Assembly (NCBI GenBank): GCA_937906975.1
Contig: CALCUN010000114.1
Location: forward strand, 1 to 38,319
Length of the DNA stretch: 38,319 bases
DNA from: an uncultured Bacteroidales bacterium
GTDB taxonomy: Bacteria; Bacteroidota; Bacteroidia; Bacteroidales; P3
Direction: 5' to 3'
Part shown: in pieces, positions 8,313 to 18,192 of the stretch
Layout: each line of letters opens with the position of its first letter
Position numbering within the stretch: position 1 is the stretch's first letter
The notes under the pieces: generated by a model
Database searches by the model: none
What the model saw: only the letters and a program-made list of their open reading frames with translations
What the model was told of the DNA's origin: nothing
Made by a program: the position numbers and the translations under genes

Positions 8313-10097
8313 ATGGAAAGTAAGTTACAAGTCCTTATTTCAGAGGCTTTTAATGAATTATATAAGGTTGAAGTTGAAGCAAATACAATCTCTTTAACTG
8401 CAACTAAAAAAGAATTTAAAGGAGATTTTACATTAGTAGTTTTTCCTTTTACTCAAAAATGCGGAGAACGCAATCCAGTAGCTTTAGCAGAAAAGATAGG
8501 CGGATATGTTGTAGAAAAGTCAGAAGAAATAGAAGGATTCAATGTTATAAAAGGCTTTTTGAACTTTGAAATATCACCAAAATATTGGTTGAAATTCATA
8601 AATAACAACTACAATAAGGAGTATGGCTATCAAGAAGCAAAAGATGAAAAACCTATTGTAGTAGAATACTCCTCACCAAACACAAACAAGCCTTTGCACT
8701 TAGGACATATAAGAAACAATCTTTTAGGTTGGTCTGTTTCTGAGATACTTAAAGCAAACGGATACACAGTTAAGAAAGTGAATTTGGTAAACGACAGAGG
8801 TATTCACATCTGTAAATCAATGCTTGCTTGGCAAAAATTCTCTAATGGCGAAACACCACAAAGCAGTGGAATGAAAGGCGACCATTTAGTAGGAAAATAT
8901 TATGTAGAATTTGACAAAGCATACAAGGCTCAGATAGCAGAATTAGTTGCAAAGGGCATTGAAAAAGAAGAAGCCGAAGAAACAGCTCCAATTCTTTTAG
9001 AAGCACAAGCAATGTTAAAGAAATGGGAAGAAAAAGACGAAGAAGTATTAAATCTTTGGAAGACAATGAATGGTTGGGTTTATGAAGGATTTGATGCAAC
9101 TTACAAACAATTAGGCGTAGATTTTGACAAAGTATATTATGAGTCAGAAACCTTCCTTTTAGGTAAAGACTTGGTAAACGAAGGCTTAGAAAAAGGAGTA
9201 TTTTACAGAAGAGAAGACGGCTCAGTGTGGATAGACCTAACAGCAGATGGCTTAGACGAAAAACTTTTGTTAAGAAAAGACGGCACATCTGTCTATATGA
9301 CACAAGATTTAGGCACAGCGTGTTTAAGACATAGAGATTTCGATTCAGATAGATTAGTTTACGTAGTTGGAAACGAACAAAACTATCACTTTGCTGTGTT
9401 AAAACTTGTTCTACAAAAGCTTGGATTAGAGTGGTCTAACAACCTGTTCCACCTTTCATACGGAATGGTAGAACTTCCTAACGGAAAAATGAAATCAAGA
9501 GAAGGCACAGTAGTAGATGCTGACGACTTGATGCAACAAATGATTGAAACAGCAAAAAAACAAACCGAAGAACACGGCAAAACCGAAGGATTTACACAAG
9601 AACAAGCCGAGGAGCTTTACTCACAACTTGCCTTAGGAGCCTTAAAATACTTTATCTTGAAAGTAGATCCGAAGAAAAATATGCTATTCAATCCAGAAGA
9701 ATCCATAGACTTTAATGGAAATACAGGACCTTTTATCCAATACACACATGCACGCGCTTGCTCAATTCTAAGACGTAGTGCAGAAGAAGTTAGCTTAGAA
9801 AATATAGATTTGAACTTTGATGTAGCATTTAATGCCAAAGAATTAGAAGTAGTAAAGACACTTCACTCTTTTGGAAACGTAATTCAACAAGCAGGAAAAA
9901 CCTATTCACCAGCCTTGATTGCTAATTATGCGTATGATTTGGCTAAAAACTTCAATGCTTTCTATCAAGACACACCAATTTTGAAAGAAACAGATGAAGA
10001 TTTGAAAAAAATGCGTATTTGTTTAACACGTTTCACTGCCAATACAATAAAAACAGCTATGTATCTGTTAGGAATACAAGTTCCAGAAAGAATGTAG
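8313..10097 (+). CDS. argS: Arginyl-tRNA synthetase
   Basis: A class I aminoacyl-tRNA synthetase that charges tRNA-Arg with arginine using ATP. Its 594 residues are the usual Bacteroidetes length. Domain order: the N-terminal Arg-specific additional domain (residues 1-110), the Rossmann catalytic core with the HIGH-type motif HLGH at 129-132 inside PNTNKPLHLGHIRNN, the connective insert, a KMSKS-equivalent GKMKSREG around 391-398, and the C-terminal DALR anticodon-binding domain ending in GIQVPERM, a typical ArgS terminus. It begins at the ATG at 8313 and is the first gene of a plus-strand run with clpS, nfeD, floA and uvrA (13-base gap to clpS). Confidence 0.97.
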   Translation: MESKLQVLISEAFNELYKVEVEANTISLTATKKEFKGDFTLVVFPFTQKCGERNPVALAEKIGGYVVEKSEEIEGFNVIKGFLNFEISPKYWLKFINNNYNKEYGYQEAKDEKPIVVEYSSPNTNKPLHLGHIRNNLLGWSVSEILKANGYTVKKVNLVNDRGIHICKSMLAWQKFSNGETPQSSGMKGDHLVGKYYVEFDKAYKAQIAELVAKGIEKEEAEETAPILLEAQAMLKKWEEKDEEVLNLWKTMNGWVYEGFDATYKQLGVDFDKVYYESETFLLGKDLVNEGLEKGVFYRREDGSVWIDLTADGLDEKLLLRKDGTSVYMTQDLGTACLRHRDFDSDRLVYVVGNEQNYHFAVLKLVLQKLGLEWSNNLFHLSYGMVELPNGKMKSREGTVVDADDLMQQMIETAKKQTEEHGKTEGFTQEQAEELYSQLALGALKYFILKVDPKKNMLFNPEESIDFNGNTGPFIQYTHARACSILRRSAEEVSLENIDLNFDVAFNAKELEVVKTLHSFGNVIQQAGKTYSPALIANYAYDLAKNFNAFYQDTPILKETDEDLKKMRICLTRFTANTIKTAMYLLGIQVPERM

Positions 10098-10110
10098 TCT
10101 AAATTTTTTA

Positions 10111-10395
10111 ATGACTATGGAAGATGTTTTAATACAAACCGAAGAGAAAAAAGCGCTTGCAGACGACAGAGAGGGAGGAAGTGAACTTATAGTCTTTAAT
10201 GATGATGTTCACACCTTTGCATACGTTATTGATTGTTTGCAAACAATTTGTAAACTAACAAAAGAACAAGCAGTTACTTGCACAAATATCATTCATTACA
10301 AGGGTTTGTGTATTGTAAAGCATGGTTCGTATGATGTATTAAAGCAAATGTGCATTGAATTAGAGAAAAAAGGACTCAGTTGTGAGGTTAGATAA
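10111..10395 (+). CDS. clpS: ATP-dependent Clp protease adaptor ClpS
   Basis: A small N-end-rule adaptor that hands substrates with destabilising N-terminal residues to the ClpA or ClpC unfoldase. It is 94 residues long. The fold core carries VFNDDVHTF (residues 28-36) with N30, D31, D32 and H34, the residues that bind the substrate N-terminus, and the second conserved stretch around HYKGLCIVKHGSYD. The N-terminal 20 residues are charged and probably disordered, as usual for ClpS. It follows argS by 13 bases and precedes nfeD by 21, so it is probably in the same transcript. There is a second ATG two codons in (10117), and either could be used. Confidence 0.9.
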   Translation: MTMEDVLIQTEEKKALADDREGGSELIVFNDDVHTFAYVIDCLQTICKLTKEQAVTCTNIIHYKGLCIVKHGSYDVLKQMCIELEKKGLSCEVR

Positions 10396-10416
10396 AATTT
10401 ATAAATACTTAGAAAT

Positions 10417-10881
10417 ATGAATGTTTTTGTAATTCTATTGATTTTATTAGGAGGTTTAGCTCTTGTAGTGCTTGAACTTTTAGCAGTACCAGGAACAACT
10501 CTTGTTGGCTTGTGTGGTTGCGGACTTCTTATATATGGAAACTATGAAGTCTTTACAAATTTTGGAGATTTGTGGGGATATACTTCCATTTTGATTTGTT
10601 CTGTAATTTGTATAGGCCTTTTGATTTATTCTTTGCGTGCGAAAACTTGGAAACGCTTTTCTTTGAATGCCTCAATCGACTCAAAAGTAAATGTTGTTGA
10701 TGAAAAAATTAAAGTAGGCGAAGAAGGAATTTCCGTAACACGTTTAGCACCAGTGGGAATGGCTGAAATCAACGGAGAAAGAGTAGAGGTATATACTTCA
10801 ACCTCGTATATAGATGCAAATACTCCTTTGATTGTAGAGGCAGTTGAAGGAAACAGAGTTAGAGTTAATGTGAAAAAGTAA
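10417..10881 (+). CDS. Short NfeD-like membrane protein
   Basis: A 154-residue membrane protein of the short NfeD class. Two or three hydrophobic segments (about 1-25, 30-45 and 55-72) are followed by an OB-fold domain (about 88-152) with GEEGISVTRLAPVGMAEINGE and a VEVYTSTSYI strand, ending in VRVNVKK. It lacks the ClpP-class serine protease domain of the long form. Next to floA this is the conserved pair in which NfeD and flotillin act together in membrane microdomains. The 19-base gap to floA supports one transcript. The partner relation comes from family knowledge, the fold from the visible sequence. Confidence 0.88.
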   Translation: MNVFVILLILLGGLALVVLELLAVPGTTLVGLCGCGLLIYGNYEVFTNFGDLWGYTSILICSVICIGLLIYSLRAKTWKRFSLNASIDSKVNVVDEKIKVGEEGISVTRLAPVGMAEINGERVEVYTSTSYIDANTPLIVEAVEGNRVRVNVKK

Positions 10882-10900
10882 TAATTAAAAACTTAGTATT

Positions 10901-11881
10901 ATGAATTCAATTTTTTTTGGAACAATACTCGTAGTAGTATTTCTTATTGTGTTCCTTTATTTAGTTCCAATCAATCAATGGTTTCAATGTGTTTTGAATG
11001 GAGTAAAAATATCAATAGTTCAATTGGTATTTATGCGTTGGAGAAAAGTTCCACCTGCAATTATAGTAAACGCAATGATTAACTCAAAGAAAGCAGGCTT
11101 AGATTTGAGTGCCGATTTGTTAGAAGCACACTACTTAGCTGGCGGACATGTAAAGAGTGTTGTTAATGCGTTAATCTCAGCTGATAAAGCAAATATGTCT
11201 TTAGACTTTAAAACAGCTACAGCCATAGACTTAGCAGGTAGAGATGTGTTGGAGGCAGTTCAAATGTCGGTAAACCCAAAAGTTTTAGATACACCAGCGG
11301 TTACAGCCGTAGCAAGCAATGGTATTCAGTTGATAGTAAAGGCGAGAGTTACTGTTAGAGCAAACATTCGTCAATTAGTAGGGGGAGCAGGTGAAGAAAC
11401 AATTCTTGCAAGAGTAGGAGAAGGAATTGTAACAGCGATAGGCTCTGCAAAAAGTCATGCAGAAGTGTTGGAAAATCCAGATTCAATTTCTAAACTTGTG
11501 CTTTCAAAAGGCTTAGACACAGGAACAGCATTTGAAATCCTTTCAATTGATATAGCAGACATTGATGTAGGAAAAAATATCGGTGCTCAACTTCAAATGG
11601 ATCAAGCATACGCTGATAAAAATATTGCACAAGCAAGAGCAGAAGAAAGACGTGCTATGGCGATTGCAGTAGAGCAAGAAATGAAAGCTAAGGCTCAAGA
11701 AATGAGAGCAAAGGTTATTGAAGCAGAGGCAGAAGTTCCGTTAGCATTATCAGAAGCATTTAAGATGGGTAATCTTGGAATTATGGATTATTACAAAATG
11801 CAAAATATAAAAGCTGACACAGAAATGCGTGAAAGCATAGCAAAACCTGTATCTGTTTCAGAGACAAAAGAATCTAAATGA
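10901..11881 (+). CDS. floA: Flotillin-like protein FloA (UPF0365)
   Basis: A membrane-anchored scaffold of functional membrane microdomains. Its 326 residues match the family. An N-terminal hydrophobic hairpin (about 5-25) is followed by the SPFH-like domain containing [22 protein letters not shown] and the [16 protein letters not shown] region, then a heptad-rich coiled segment (about 245-300) with repeated Ala/Glu ([20 protein letters not shown]), and a short C-terminal tail. It is translationally coupled to uvrA: its TGA shares ATGA with the uvrA start (11878-11881). The nfeD partner lies just upstream. Confidence 0.93.
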   Translation: MNSIFFGTILVVVFLIVFLYLVPINQWFQCVLNGVKISIVQLVFMRWRKVPPAIIVNAMINSKKAGLDLSADLLEAHYLAGGHVKSVVNALISADKANMSLDFKTATAIDLAGRDVLEAVQMSVNPKVLDTPAVTAVASNGIQLIVKARVTVRANIRQLVGGAGEETILARVGEGIVTAIGSAKSHAEVLENPDSISKLVLSKGLDTGTAFEILSIDIADIDVGKNIGAQLQMDQAYADKNIAQARAEERRAMAIAVEQEMKAKAQEMRAKVIEAEAEVPLALSEAFKMGNLGIMDYYKMQNIKADTEMRESIAKPVSVSETKESK

Positions 11882-14640
11882 TTGTTGCAAAAGGGATAAA
11901 GGTAAATAATCTTAAAAATATAGATGTTAGCATACCAACTAATAAGTTGGTGGTTATAACAGGCGTATCTGGAAGTGGGAAAACATCACTTGCTTTCGAT
12001 ACTCTGTTTGCAGAAGGTCAAAGACGCTATGTTGAAAGTCTTTCATCGTATGCAAGAGGATTTTTAGGAAGGATGAATAAGCCCGAAGTTGAAAAAATTT
12101 CGGGCTTATCGCCTGCTATTGCTGTGGAGCAAAGGGTTATGAATAGAAATCCACGTTCTACCGTAGGAACTACAACAGAGATTTACGAATATATTAAACT
12201 TCTTTTTGCAAGAATAGGACGTACTTATTCGCCTGTGTCAAATCAGGAGGTGAAGCGTCATAGCGTACAAAATGTTGTAGATGAAGTTTTTGAAAATATT
12301 GAAAACAAAACTAAAATACTTATTGTATCTCCACTAAAACTTAACCCAAAAGAAAATATCAAAGAAAAATTAGAACTTTTAGTGCAGTTGGGTTATGTAA
12401 GAATACTAATAGATAATCAGATTAATAGAATTGAAGATGTTTTAGAAGAGGGTCAATTGGATTTTAAAGAGATAAATCTTTTAATTGACCGTTTGACAAT
12501 AGATAAAGACAGTGAGGAAATTCAAATGCGTCTTTCCGATTCTGTACACACCGCTTTTAATGAATCAGATGGTTATTGTGATATAATAACTTCGGAAGGA
12601 AAAATCTACAATTATTCAAATCGTTTTGAGGCTGACGGAATGAGTTTTGTTAAACCGTCTGCTAATTTTTTCTCCTTTAACAATCCTTACGGAGCTTGCC
12701 AAAAATGTTCGGGTTCTGGGCAAGTTGAAGGAATTTCTGAGGATTTGGTAATTACACGTCCCGATTTGTCGGTTTACGATGGCGTGGTTAATTGTTGGAA
12801 AGGGGAGATTATGAAGAAATTTCAAAAGGATTTTATCAATAAAGCTTTTGAAAAATTCCCTATTCATAAGCCTTATAATCAATTAACCGAGCAACAAAAA
12901 GATTTTCTTTGGAATGCGAAAGGAAAAGTTACGGGAATAAATCAGTTTTTTGAAATAATTAGAGCTGAAAGCTATAAAATACAATATAGAGTCTTGTTGT
13001 CAAGATACACAGGACGCACAACTTGTCCTGATTGTAAGGGAACAAGACTTAGAAAAGACGCTTCATACGTCAAAATCTCAGGAAAGTCAATAGTTGATTT
13101 GATGTTGCTTCCTATAGATGAGCTTTTGGAATTTTTTAACACCTTAGAATTAAACGAATACGAAGAAAAGGTTTCACAACGTCTTCTTACAGAAATCAAA
13201 ACACGCTTAAACTATCTTATAGAAGTAGGTTTGGGTTATTTAACCTTAAATCGCCAAAGTTCAACCCTTTCGGGAGGAGAGAGTCAGCGTATTTCACTTG
13301 CAACTTCCTTAGGTAGCCCTTTGGTTGGTAGTATGTACATTTTAGATGAGCCGACAATCGGACTTCATTCTTGCGATACTCAAAGATTGATTAACGTTCT
13401 TTTGAAATTAAGAGACGTAGGTAATACTGTAATTGTGGTAGAACACGATGAGGAAGTAATAAAATCGGCAGATTATATCGTGGATATAGGACCGTTTGCA
13501 GGACAAAGAGGAGGGGAAGTCGTGTTTAGCGGTGCTTATGAGCAGATGTTGAAAAATGCCTCTACGCTTACTTCTCAGTTTATTAAGGGAGAGCGTTCTA
13601 TTCCTTTACCTGAGACTAACAAACGTTGGAAAGAATATATCCAAATAGATAATGTAACAGAGAATAACTTAAAAGGAGTTAGTTTGAAACTGCCTTTGAA
13701 AGTCAAAACCGTGATTTGCGGAGTTTCTGGCTCTGGAAAAACCACTCTTGTAAAGAAAGCGTTGTTGCCAAACATACAAGGCTATCTTGGTTTAACGATG
13801 GATTGTGTTCCGAAGTCGTCTCCGATAGAGGGGTCTTTATCTTTACTTGAAGCTGTCGAAATGATAGATCAAAATCCTATAGGTCGTTCTTCTCGTTCTA
13901 ATCCTGCAACATATCTTGGTGCGTTTGACGATATTAGAGCTTTGTTTGCAGAACAGACTCTTGCGAAAAAAAGAGGTTTAAAGCCAGGATATTTTTCTTT
14001 TAACACAGAAGGAGGACGCTGTGAAGAGTGTAAAGGAGAGGGAAGTGTTACAATCTCAATGCAATTTATGGCAGACATAGTTTTGGAGTGTGAACACTGC
14101 AAAGGAAAGCGTTATAAAGATGAGGCACTTGAGATAACCTATCGCGAAAAGAGTATTTCTGATATTTTAGAAATGACAATAGAGGAAGCATTTGAGTTTT
14201 TCTCTGAGGATTCTAATAATTTGTGCAGACGAATTACGCAAAAAATAAATTCTTTGATAGAGGTAGGACTTGGATACTTAAAATTAGGACAAAGTTCCAT
14301 AACACTATCGGGCGGAGAAGCACAAAGAATAAAATTAGCTTATTTCTTATCAAAAGGAAGTAACGAAAAGAAAACAGTTTTCATCTTTGATGAGCCTTCA
14401 ACAGGGTTACATTTTTATGATATTCTAAAACTTAATAAATGTTTTGATAAACTTGTGGAGTTAGGACACACAGTTGTAATCATAGAACACAACTTAGATA
14501 TAATAAAAACAGCAGATTGGTTGATAGAACTTGGACCTGGTGGAGGAAAAAAAGGAGGGAATATCATCTTTGAAGGACAACCAAAATCCATTCTAAAAGA
14601 AGATACTCCCACTTCAAAATATCTAAAAGATAAGTTTTAG
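11878..14640 (+). CDS. uvrA: UvrABC system protein A
   Basis: The ATPase subunit that finds bulky lesions in nucleotide excision repair and loads UvrB. Its 920 residues contain two ABC modules. The first has Walker A GVSGSGKT at 29-36, signature LSGGESQR and Walker [12 protein letters not shown]. The second has Walker A near 615-622, LSGGEAQR and [11 protein letters not shown]. Zinc-type CxxC pairs are seen at CQKC (about 274), CPDC (about 382) and CEEC/CEHC in the C-terminal module. The classical first Cys pair before [11 protein letters not shown] is replaced by a Cys-free segment, which I believe is usual for Bacteroidetes UvrA. The ATG overlaps the floA stop by 4 bases. Its TAG ends 1 base from the convergent panC stop, with no terminator between. 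Confidence 0.95.
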   Translation: MIVAKGIKVNNLKNIDVSIPTNKLVVITGVSGSGKTSLAFDTLFAEGQRRYVESLSSYARGFLGRMNKPEVEKISGLSPAIAVEQRVMNRNPRSTVGTTTEIYEYIKLLFARIGRTYSPVSNQEVKRHSVQNVVDEVFENIENKTKILIVSPLKLNPKENIKEKLELLVQLGYVRILIDNQINRIEDVLEEGQLDFKEINLLIDRLTIDKDSEEIQMRLSDSVHTAFNESDGYCDIITSEGKIYNYSNRFEADGMSFVKPSANFFSFNNPYGACQKCSGSGQVEGISEDLVITRPDLSVYDGVVNCWKGEIMKKFQKDFINKAFEKFPIHKPYNQLTEQQKDFLWNAKGKVTGINQFFEIIRAESYKIQYRVLLSRYTGRTTCPDCKGTRLRKDASYVKISGKSIVDLMLLPIDELLEFFNTLELNEYEEKVSQRLLTEIKTRLNYLIEVGLGYLTLNRQSSTLSGGESQRISLATSLGSPLVGSMYILDEPTIGLHSCDTQRLINVLLKLRDVGNTVIVVEHDEEVIKSADYIVDIGPFAGQRGGEVVFSGAYEQMLKNASTLTSQFIKGERSIPLPETNKRWKEYIQIDNVTENNLKGVSLKLPLKVKTVICGVSGSGKTTLVKKALLPNIQGYLGLTMDCVPKSSPIEGSLSLLEAVEMIDQNPIGRSSRSNPATYLGAFDDIRALFAEQTLAKKRGLKPGYFSFNTEGGRCEECKGEGSVTISMQFMADIVLECEHCKGKRYKDEALEITYREKSISDILEMTIEEAFEFFSEDSNNLCRRITQKINSLIEVGLGYLKLGQSSITLSGGEAQRIKLAYFLSKGSNEKKTVFIFDEPSTGLHFYDILKLNKCFDKLVELGHTVVIIEHNLDIIKTADWLIELGPGGGKKGGNIIFEGQPKSILKEDTPTSKYLKDKF

Positions 14641-14641
14641 T

Positions 14642-15478
14642 TTAGTATTTTTGAATATCGATTAATCTAACTCCATCTAACCAAACCGCAACACAACCTA
14701 CGGCTTTGTTTTCTCCTTTTACCTTTATAGGTTGCAGAGTTGTAGCATCAACAATCTCAAAGTATTCTAAAGTAAATTCTTTTCTCATCTTAAATTCTCC
14801 TTCTACATAACCCTTTACTTGCGATACGGATAAGGTTTTCATTAAAGAAGCAGATTTTAAAAGGATTTCATGAATTTTAGGTGCGATTGCTCGTGCCTGA
14901 GGTGAAAGACGTACATTTCTTGAACTTGTAGCTAAGCCATCTTCATCTCTATATATAGGACATTCCACAATTTCAATAGGAATAGAGAATTGTCTTACTA
15001 AATCTTTTACTATTGCTACTTGTTGGAAGTCTTTTTCTCCAAAATAAGCTCTGTCGGCTTTACTCCAATTAAATAATTTATGAACAATAGTTGCAACTCC
15101 GTTGAAATGTCCAGGACGTTGTGGACCTTCTAAAACATTCTCTAAACTTCCAAAACTGTAAGTAAACTCTGGCTCTTCTGCATACACTTCTTCTGCACTT
15201 GGAGCAAAGACAACATCACAATTTATCTCTTCTAATAATTTTATATCACGCTCTAAGTCTCTTGGATATTTTTCTAAATCCTCTTTATTATTAAATTGAA
15301 TAGGATTTACAAAAACACTACAAATTAAAACATCATTTTCTGCCTTTGCTCTTTTTGCTAAGGATAAGTGTCCTTGATGTAAAGCACCCATAGTAGGCAA
15401 AAGTCCAATTGATTTCTTTTCTTCTTTAAATTTATCTACACAAGATAATAATTCGTTTATTGTATAACAAACTTGCAT
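14642..15478 (-). CDS. panC: Pantothenate synthetase (pantoate-beta-alanine ligase)
   Basis: Condenses pantoate with beta-alanine using ATP, the last step of pantothenate (vitamin B5) synthesis. Its 278 residues are the normal length. Visible motifs are the nucleotide-binding TMGALHQGHLSL with the HxGH element, VFVNPIQFNNKEDLEKYPR, and YFGEKDFQQVAIVKDLV, followed by the SSRN segment (ATSSRNVRLS). The ATG is at 15476-15478, 12 bases after the stop of the holin-like gene, so the two form a minus-strand transcript from 15994. The beta-alanine supplier panD is encoded separately at 31734-32078. Its 3' end abuts uvrA. Confidence 0.97.
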   Translation of the reverse strand: MQVCYTINELLSCVDKFKEEKKSIGLLPTMGALHQGHLSLAKRAKAENDVLICSVFVNPIQFNNKEDLEKYPRDLERDIKLLEEINCDVVFAPSAEEVYAEEPEFTYSFGSLENVLEGPQRPGHFNGVATIVHKLFNWSKADRAYFGEKDFQQVAIVKDLVRQFSIPIEIVECPIYRDEDGLATSSRNVRLSPQARAIAPKIHEILLKSASLMKTLSVSQVKGYVEGEFKMRKEFTLEYFEIVDATTLQPIKVKGENKAVGCVAVWLDGVRLIDIQKY

Positions 15479-15490
15479 AACGATTATATA

Positions 15491-15994
15491 TTATTTATTG
15501 TTTAATTCCTCCTCCTCATCTTCCAAAACTTCTTCGTAAGATGTAAATTCTTCGTTTTCTTTTATTTGATTTTCATTTTGTGGCTTTAAATTAGTTTTCA
15601 ATCTATGTATTTTGTTAGGTATTTCCAACAAGAAATTAATTATAGTGATAACAATACTAAACCAAAAAGCGTCAGAAAAACTCTCAACCCTAAAATCAGC
15701 AACTAAACGTGAGGTTAAAAGAATGATAAATGCGTTGATGAAAAGTTGAAACAGTCCAAAACTCATCAAAATCAAAGGAGCGGACAAAAATTTCAAAATA
15801 GGCTTCAAAAAAGAGTTAAGAAGACTAATTACAAGAGCAGAAATAATTGCAGTTGTGAAAGAATTGATTTGTACAAAGTCGAAAAGATAAGTAGTAATCA
15901 AGACAGAAATTGACATAATCAAAACCTTAATCCAAAATCTGCCTTTGAATGGAGAAGGGGAATCGTCATTCAAGTTAATTTTATATGCTTTCAT
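15491..15994 (-). CDS. Phage-holin-4-2-type four-helix membrane protein
   Basis: A 167-residue membrane protein of the 'mycobacterial phage holin superfamily IV' type, common on bacterial chromosomes and of unknown role. Four hydrophobic helices are visible: WIKVLIMSISVLITTYLF, TTAIISALVISLLNSFLK, PLILMSFGLFQLFINAFI and AFWFSIVITIINFLLEI. The loop FLKPILKFLSAPL between helices 2 and 3 is characteristic. The C-terminal tail is strongly acidic (EDEEEEL). I chose the ATG at 15992-15994; the longer frame to 16528 runs across the promoter region and antisense to the FabG-like gene. A -7 box lies at 16014-16021. It is upstream of panC in the same transcript. Nothing around it suggests a phage. Confidence 0.8.
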   Translation of the reverse strand: MKAYKINLNDDSPSPFKGRFWIKVLIMSISVLITTYLFDFVQINSFTTAIISALVISLLNSFLKPILKFLSAPLILMSFGLFQLFINAFIILLTSRLVADFRVESFSDAFWFSIVITIINFLLEIPNKIHRLKTNLKPQNENQIKENEEFTSYEEVLEDEEEELNNK

Positions 15995-16013
15995 ATTTAC
16001 TTTATTTGGATTG

Positions 16014-16021
16014 CAAATATA
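16014..16021 (-). promoter_or_regulatory. -7 box of the holin-like gene and panC
   Basis: Reads TATATTTG on the minus strand, 19 bases upstream of the chosen ATG, supporting that start. Confidence 0.5.
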
Positions 16022-16045
16022 CAATCCTTTTTTCAAAGAAAAAAA

Positions 16046-16076
16046 CTTAGTTTTTTGAAAAATGTTCGTACATTTG
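16046..16076 (+). promoter_or_regulatory. Promoter of the fabG-like gene
   Basis: CTTA at 16046-16049, a 19-base spacer and TACATTTG at 16069-16076, with the ATG at 16107. It is divergent from the holin-like gene promoter. Confidence 0.55.
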
Positions 16077-16106
16077 CAAAAAACTAAACAAAAAATAAAA
16101 AATAAA

Positions 16107-16853
16107 ATGAGATTATTAGAAGAAAAAGTTGCCCTAATTACAGGAGCATCTCGCGGAATAGGAAAAGCAATAGCATTAGAATTTGCAAAACAAGGCTGTA
16201 ATATAGCATTCACAGACGTAAGAGAAGATGACAATATGAAGGCTTGCGAAGCTGAATTGATAGCATTAGGAGTTAAAGCAAAAGGATACGCTTCTAACGC
16301 AGCATCATTTGAAGACAGTGCGTTACTTGTAGAAAACATAGTAAAGGAATTTGGAAGAATAGACGTACTTGTAAACAACGCAGGTATTACAAGAGATAAC
16401 TTGCTTATGAGAATGAGCGAGCAAGATTGGGATTTAGTAATAAATGTTAATCTAAAAAGTATATTTAACTTAACACACGCTTGCCAAAAAGTTATGTTAA
16501 AACAAAGAAGTGGCTCAATCATCAACATGAGTAGCGTTGTGGGAGTTAGCGGTAATGCAGGACAAAGTAATTACTCGGCTTCAAAAGCAGGTATCATAGG
16601 ATTTACAAAGAGTATTGCGAAAGAATTAGGCTCACGTAACATAAGATGTAACGCAATCGCACCAGGCTTTATCATAACTGATATGACGGCACAACTTTCT
16701 GAAGAAGTAAGAAAAGGATGGGAAGAAAAAATTCCATTAAGAAGAGGAGGAAAACCAGAAGAAGTAGCAAAAGCATGCGTATTCTTAGCATCTGATTTAA
16801 GTTCATACGTATCAGGACAAGTAATTCACGTTTGCGGAGCAATGAATTGTTAA
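16107..16853 (+). CDS. fabG: FabG-type 3-oxoacyl-ACP reductase (SDR)
   Basis: A short-chain dehydrogenase/reductase of 248 residues, best read as the NADPH-dependent 3-oxoacyl-[ACP] reductase of fatty-acid elongation. Cofactor loop TGASRGIG is at 12-19, NNAG at 90-93, and the catalytic set is Ser142/143, Tyr156 and Lys160 in NYSASK. The C-terminal APGFIITDMTAQL and SSYVSGQVIHVCGAM segments are FabG-like. I use the ATG at 16107; the 15-codon upstream extension overlaps the promoter. It could instead be another SDR, because the acyl carrier partner cannot be seen and no fab genes are adjacent. The PLP enzyme follows 28 bases later. Confidence 0.87.
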   Translation: MRLLEEKVALITGASRGIGKAIALEFAKQGCNIAFTDVREDDNMKACEAELIALGVKAKGYASNAASFEDSALLVENIVKEFGRIDVLVNNAGITRDNLLMRMSEQDWDLVINVNLKSIFNLTHACQKVMLKQRSGSIINMSSVVGVSGNAGQSNYSASKAGIIGFTKSIAKELGSRNIRCNAIAPGFIITDMTAQLSEEVRKGWEEKIPLRRGGKPEEVAKACVFLASDLSSYVSGQVIHVCGAMNC

Positions 16854-16881
16854 GAAAAATAAATTAAAAACAAATACAGAT

Positions 16882-18084
16882 ATGCAAAAATTTGATCCAG
16901 CAACAGCAATCAGCGCTGTACAAAGTATTTCATCAGAAAGAGGAGTGAATCCTAATATAAACGATTCAGCAACCTTTACTTTCCCATACGGACAAACAAT
17001 GACAGATACATTCCACGGAGAAACAGAAGGATATTACCTTTACTCTCGTCACTGGAATCCATCAAACTTCTCATTATGTCAAGCACTTGCTGCAATGGAA
17101 GGCACAGAAGCTGCATGGGTAACAGGCTCTGGAATGGCTGCAATCACATGTTCTTTAATGCACTTCTTAAAAGCAGGTGATCACTGCGTAGCATCTCAAA
17201 CAGTTTACGGAGGAACATTCGCATTCTTAAAGAACTACATCGTAAAATACGGAGTAGAAGTTACTTTTGTGGACACAACAAATCTTGAAGAAGTAAAAGC
17301 AGCAATGCGTCCTAACACAAAAGTTGTTTACACTGAATTTATGTCAAATCCTTTGTTAAGAATAGCAAACATTCCTGCATTAAAAGAAATAGCAGCAAAC
17401 GGAGGAGCAAAATTATTAGTAGATAACACATTCACACCAATGATATTCTCTCCATACAAATTAGGAGCAGACGTAGTAATCTACTCTATGACAAAATTTG
17501 TTAATGGAAAGAACGACTGTGTAGCAGGAGCAATCTGTGCAGACGCTGCAACAATCAACGCAATGATAGATGTAAATGACGGAACAGCAATGTTATTAGG
17601 ACCAGTCTTAGACTCATTCCGTTCAACATCAATCTTGAAAAACCTATATACATTACATATCCGTATGCAACAACACTCTAAGAACGCTGCATACCTATCT
17701 AAGAGATTTAATGAAATAGGCATCAAAGCAAACTACCCTGGCAACGAAGACCACGTGGATCATGAATTGATGAAATCACAAATGAACGAAGGATATGGCT
17801 TTGGCGGTATGATAGCTATTGACCTTGGAACAGCAGAAAGAGCAAACAAATTCATGGAAGCAATGCAAAATAAAGGCGTTGGTTACTTGGCTGTATCATT
17901 AGGTTACTTCCGTACATTATTCTCATGCTCTGGAAAATCAACTTCATCAGAAGTTCCAGAAGATGTACAAAAGAAAATGGGTATGAGCGAAGGATTAGTT
18001 CGTTACTCAGTAGGTTTGGATAACGATATGGAACATACATTCCAATTAATCCAAGAAGCATTAAAAGAAATCAACTTTATCTAA
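16882..18084 (+). CDS. Cys/Met metabolism PLP-dependent enzyme (methionine gamma-lyase-like)
   Basis: A fold-type I PLP enzyme of the cystathionine gamma-synthase/lyase and methionine gamma-lyase family, 400 residues. The Schiff-base lysine is Lys205 in VIYSMTKFVNGKND, preceded by the PLP-binding Asp in LLVDNTF. The substrate-side Tyr in YYLYSRHWNP and the phosphate-binding GSGMAAI are present. Near the C-terminus, LVRYSVGLDN carries the Arg that binds the substrate carboxylate. Lyase or synthase cannot be settled from sequence; methionine gamma-lyase or O-acetylhomoserine sulfhydrylase are the main options. The usual SATK is SMTK. It lies 28 bases behind the FabG-like gene and ends at a strong hairpin. 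Confidence 0.85.
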   Translation: MQKFDPATAISAVQSISSERGVNPNINDSATFTFPYGQTMTDTFHGETEGYYLYSRHWNPSNFSLCQALAAMEGTEAAWVTGSGMAAITCSLMHFLKAGDHCVASQTVYGGTFAFLKNYIVKYGVEVTFVDTTNLEEVKAAMRPNTKVVYTEFMSNPLLRIANIPALKEIAANGGAKLLVDNTFTPMIFSPYKLGADVVIYSMTKFVNGKNDCVAGAICADAATINAMIDVNDGTAMLLGPVLDSFRSTSILKNLYTLHIRMQQHSKNAAYLSKRFNEIGIKANYPGNEDHVDHELMKSQMNEGYGFGGMIAIDLGTAERANKFMEAMQNKGVGYLAVSLGYFRTLFSCSGKSTSSEVPEDVQKKMGMSEGLVRYSVGLDNDMEHTFQLIQEALKEINFI

Positions 18085-18103
18085 AATAAAGTAAAAATAA
18101 ACT

Positions 18104-18150
18104 AAAAATAAGTCTAAGGAAAATTAAATTTTTTCTTAGACTTATTTTTT
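18104..18150. terminator. Bidirectional terminator with GTCTAAG core
   Basis: A 20-bp stem with one G-U pair (18104-18123 with 18130-18149) and a 6-base loop, with A/T tracts on both sides, between convergent genes. Further half-copies of TTTCTTAGACTTTT follow at about 18173-18201. Confidence 0.8.
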
Positions 18151-18192
18151 TATTTCTTAGCTTTTTTAAATTTTTTCTTAGACTTTTTTTTC

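Noticed and set aside
8842..9303. Leu-rich minus-strand ORF of 153 codons
   Set aside because: Antisense to argS; Leu-rich because the sense strand is rich in Glu/Lys codons.
15491..15994. Prophage remnant suggested by the holin family name
   Set aside because: This four-helix family is common on chromosomes and no phage structural, integrase or lysis genes are nearby.
15995..16528. N-terminal extension of the holin-like ORF
   Set aside because: It runs through the divergent promoter region and antisense to the FabG-like gene; the ATG at 15994 fits the family and the -7 box.
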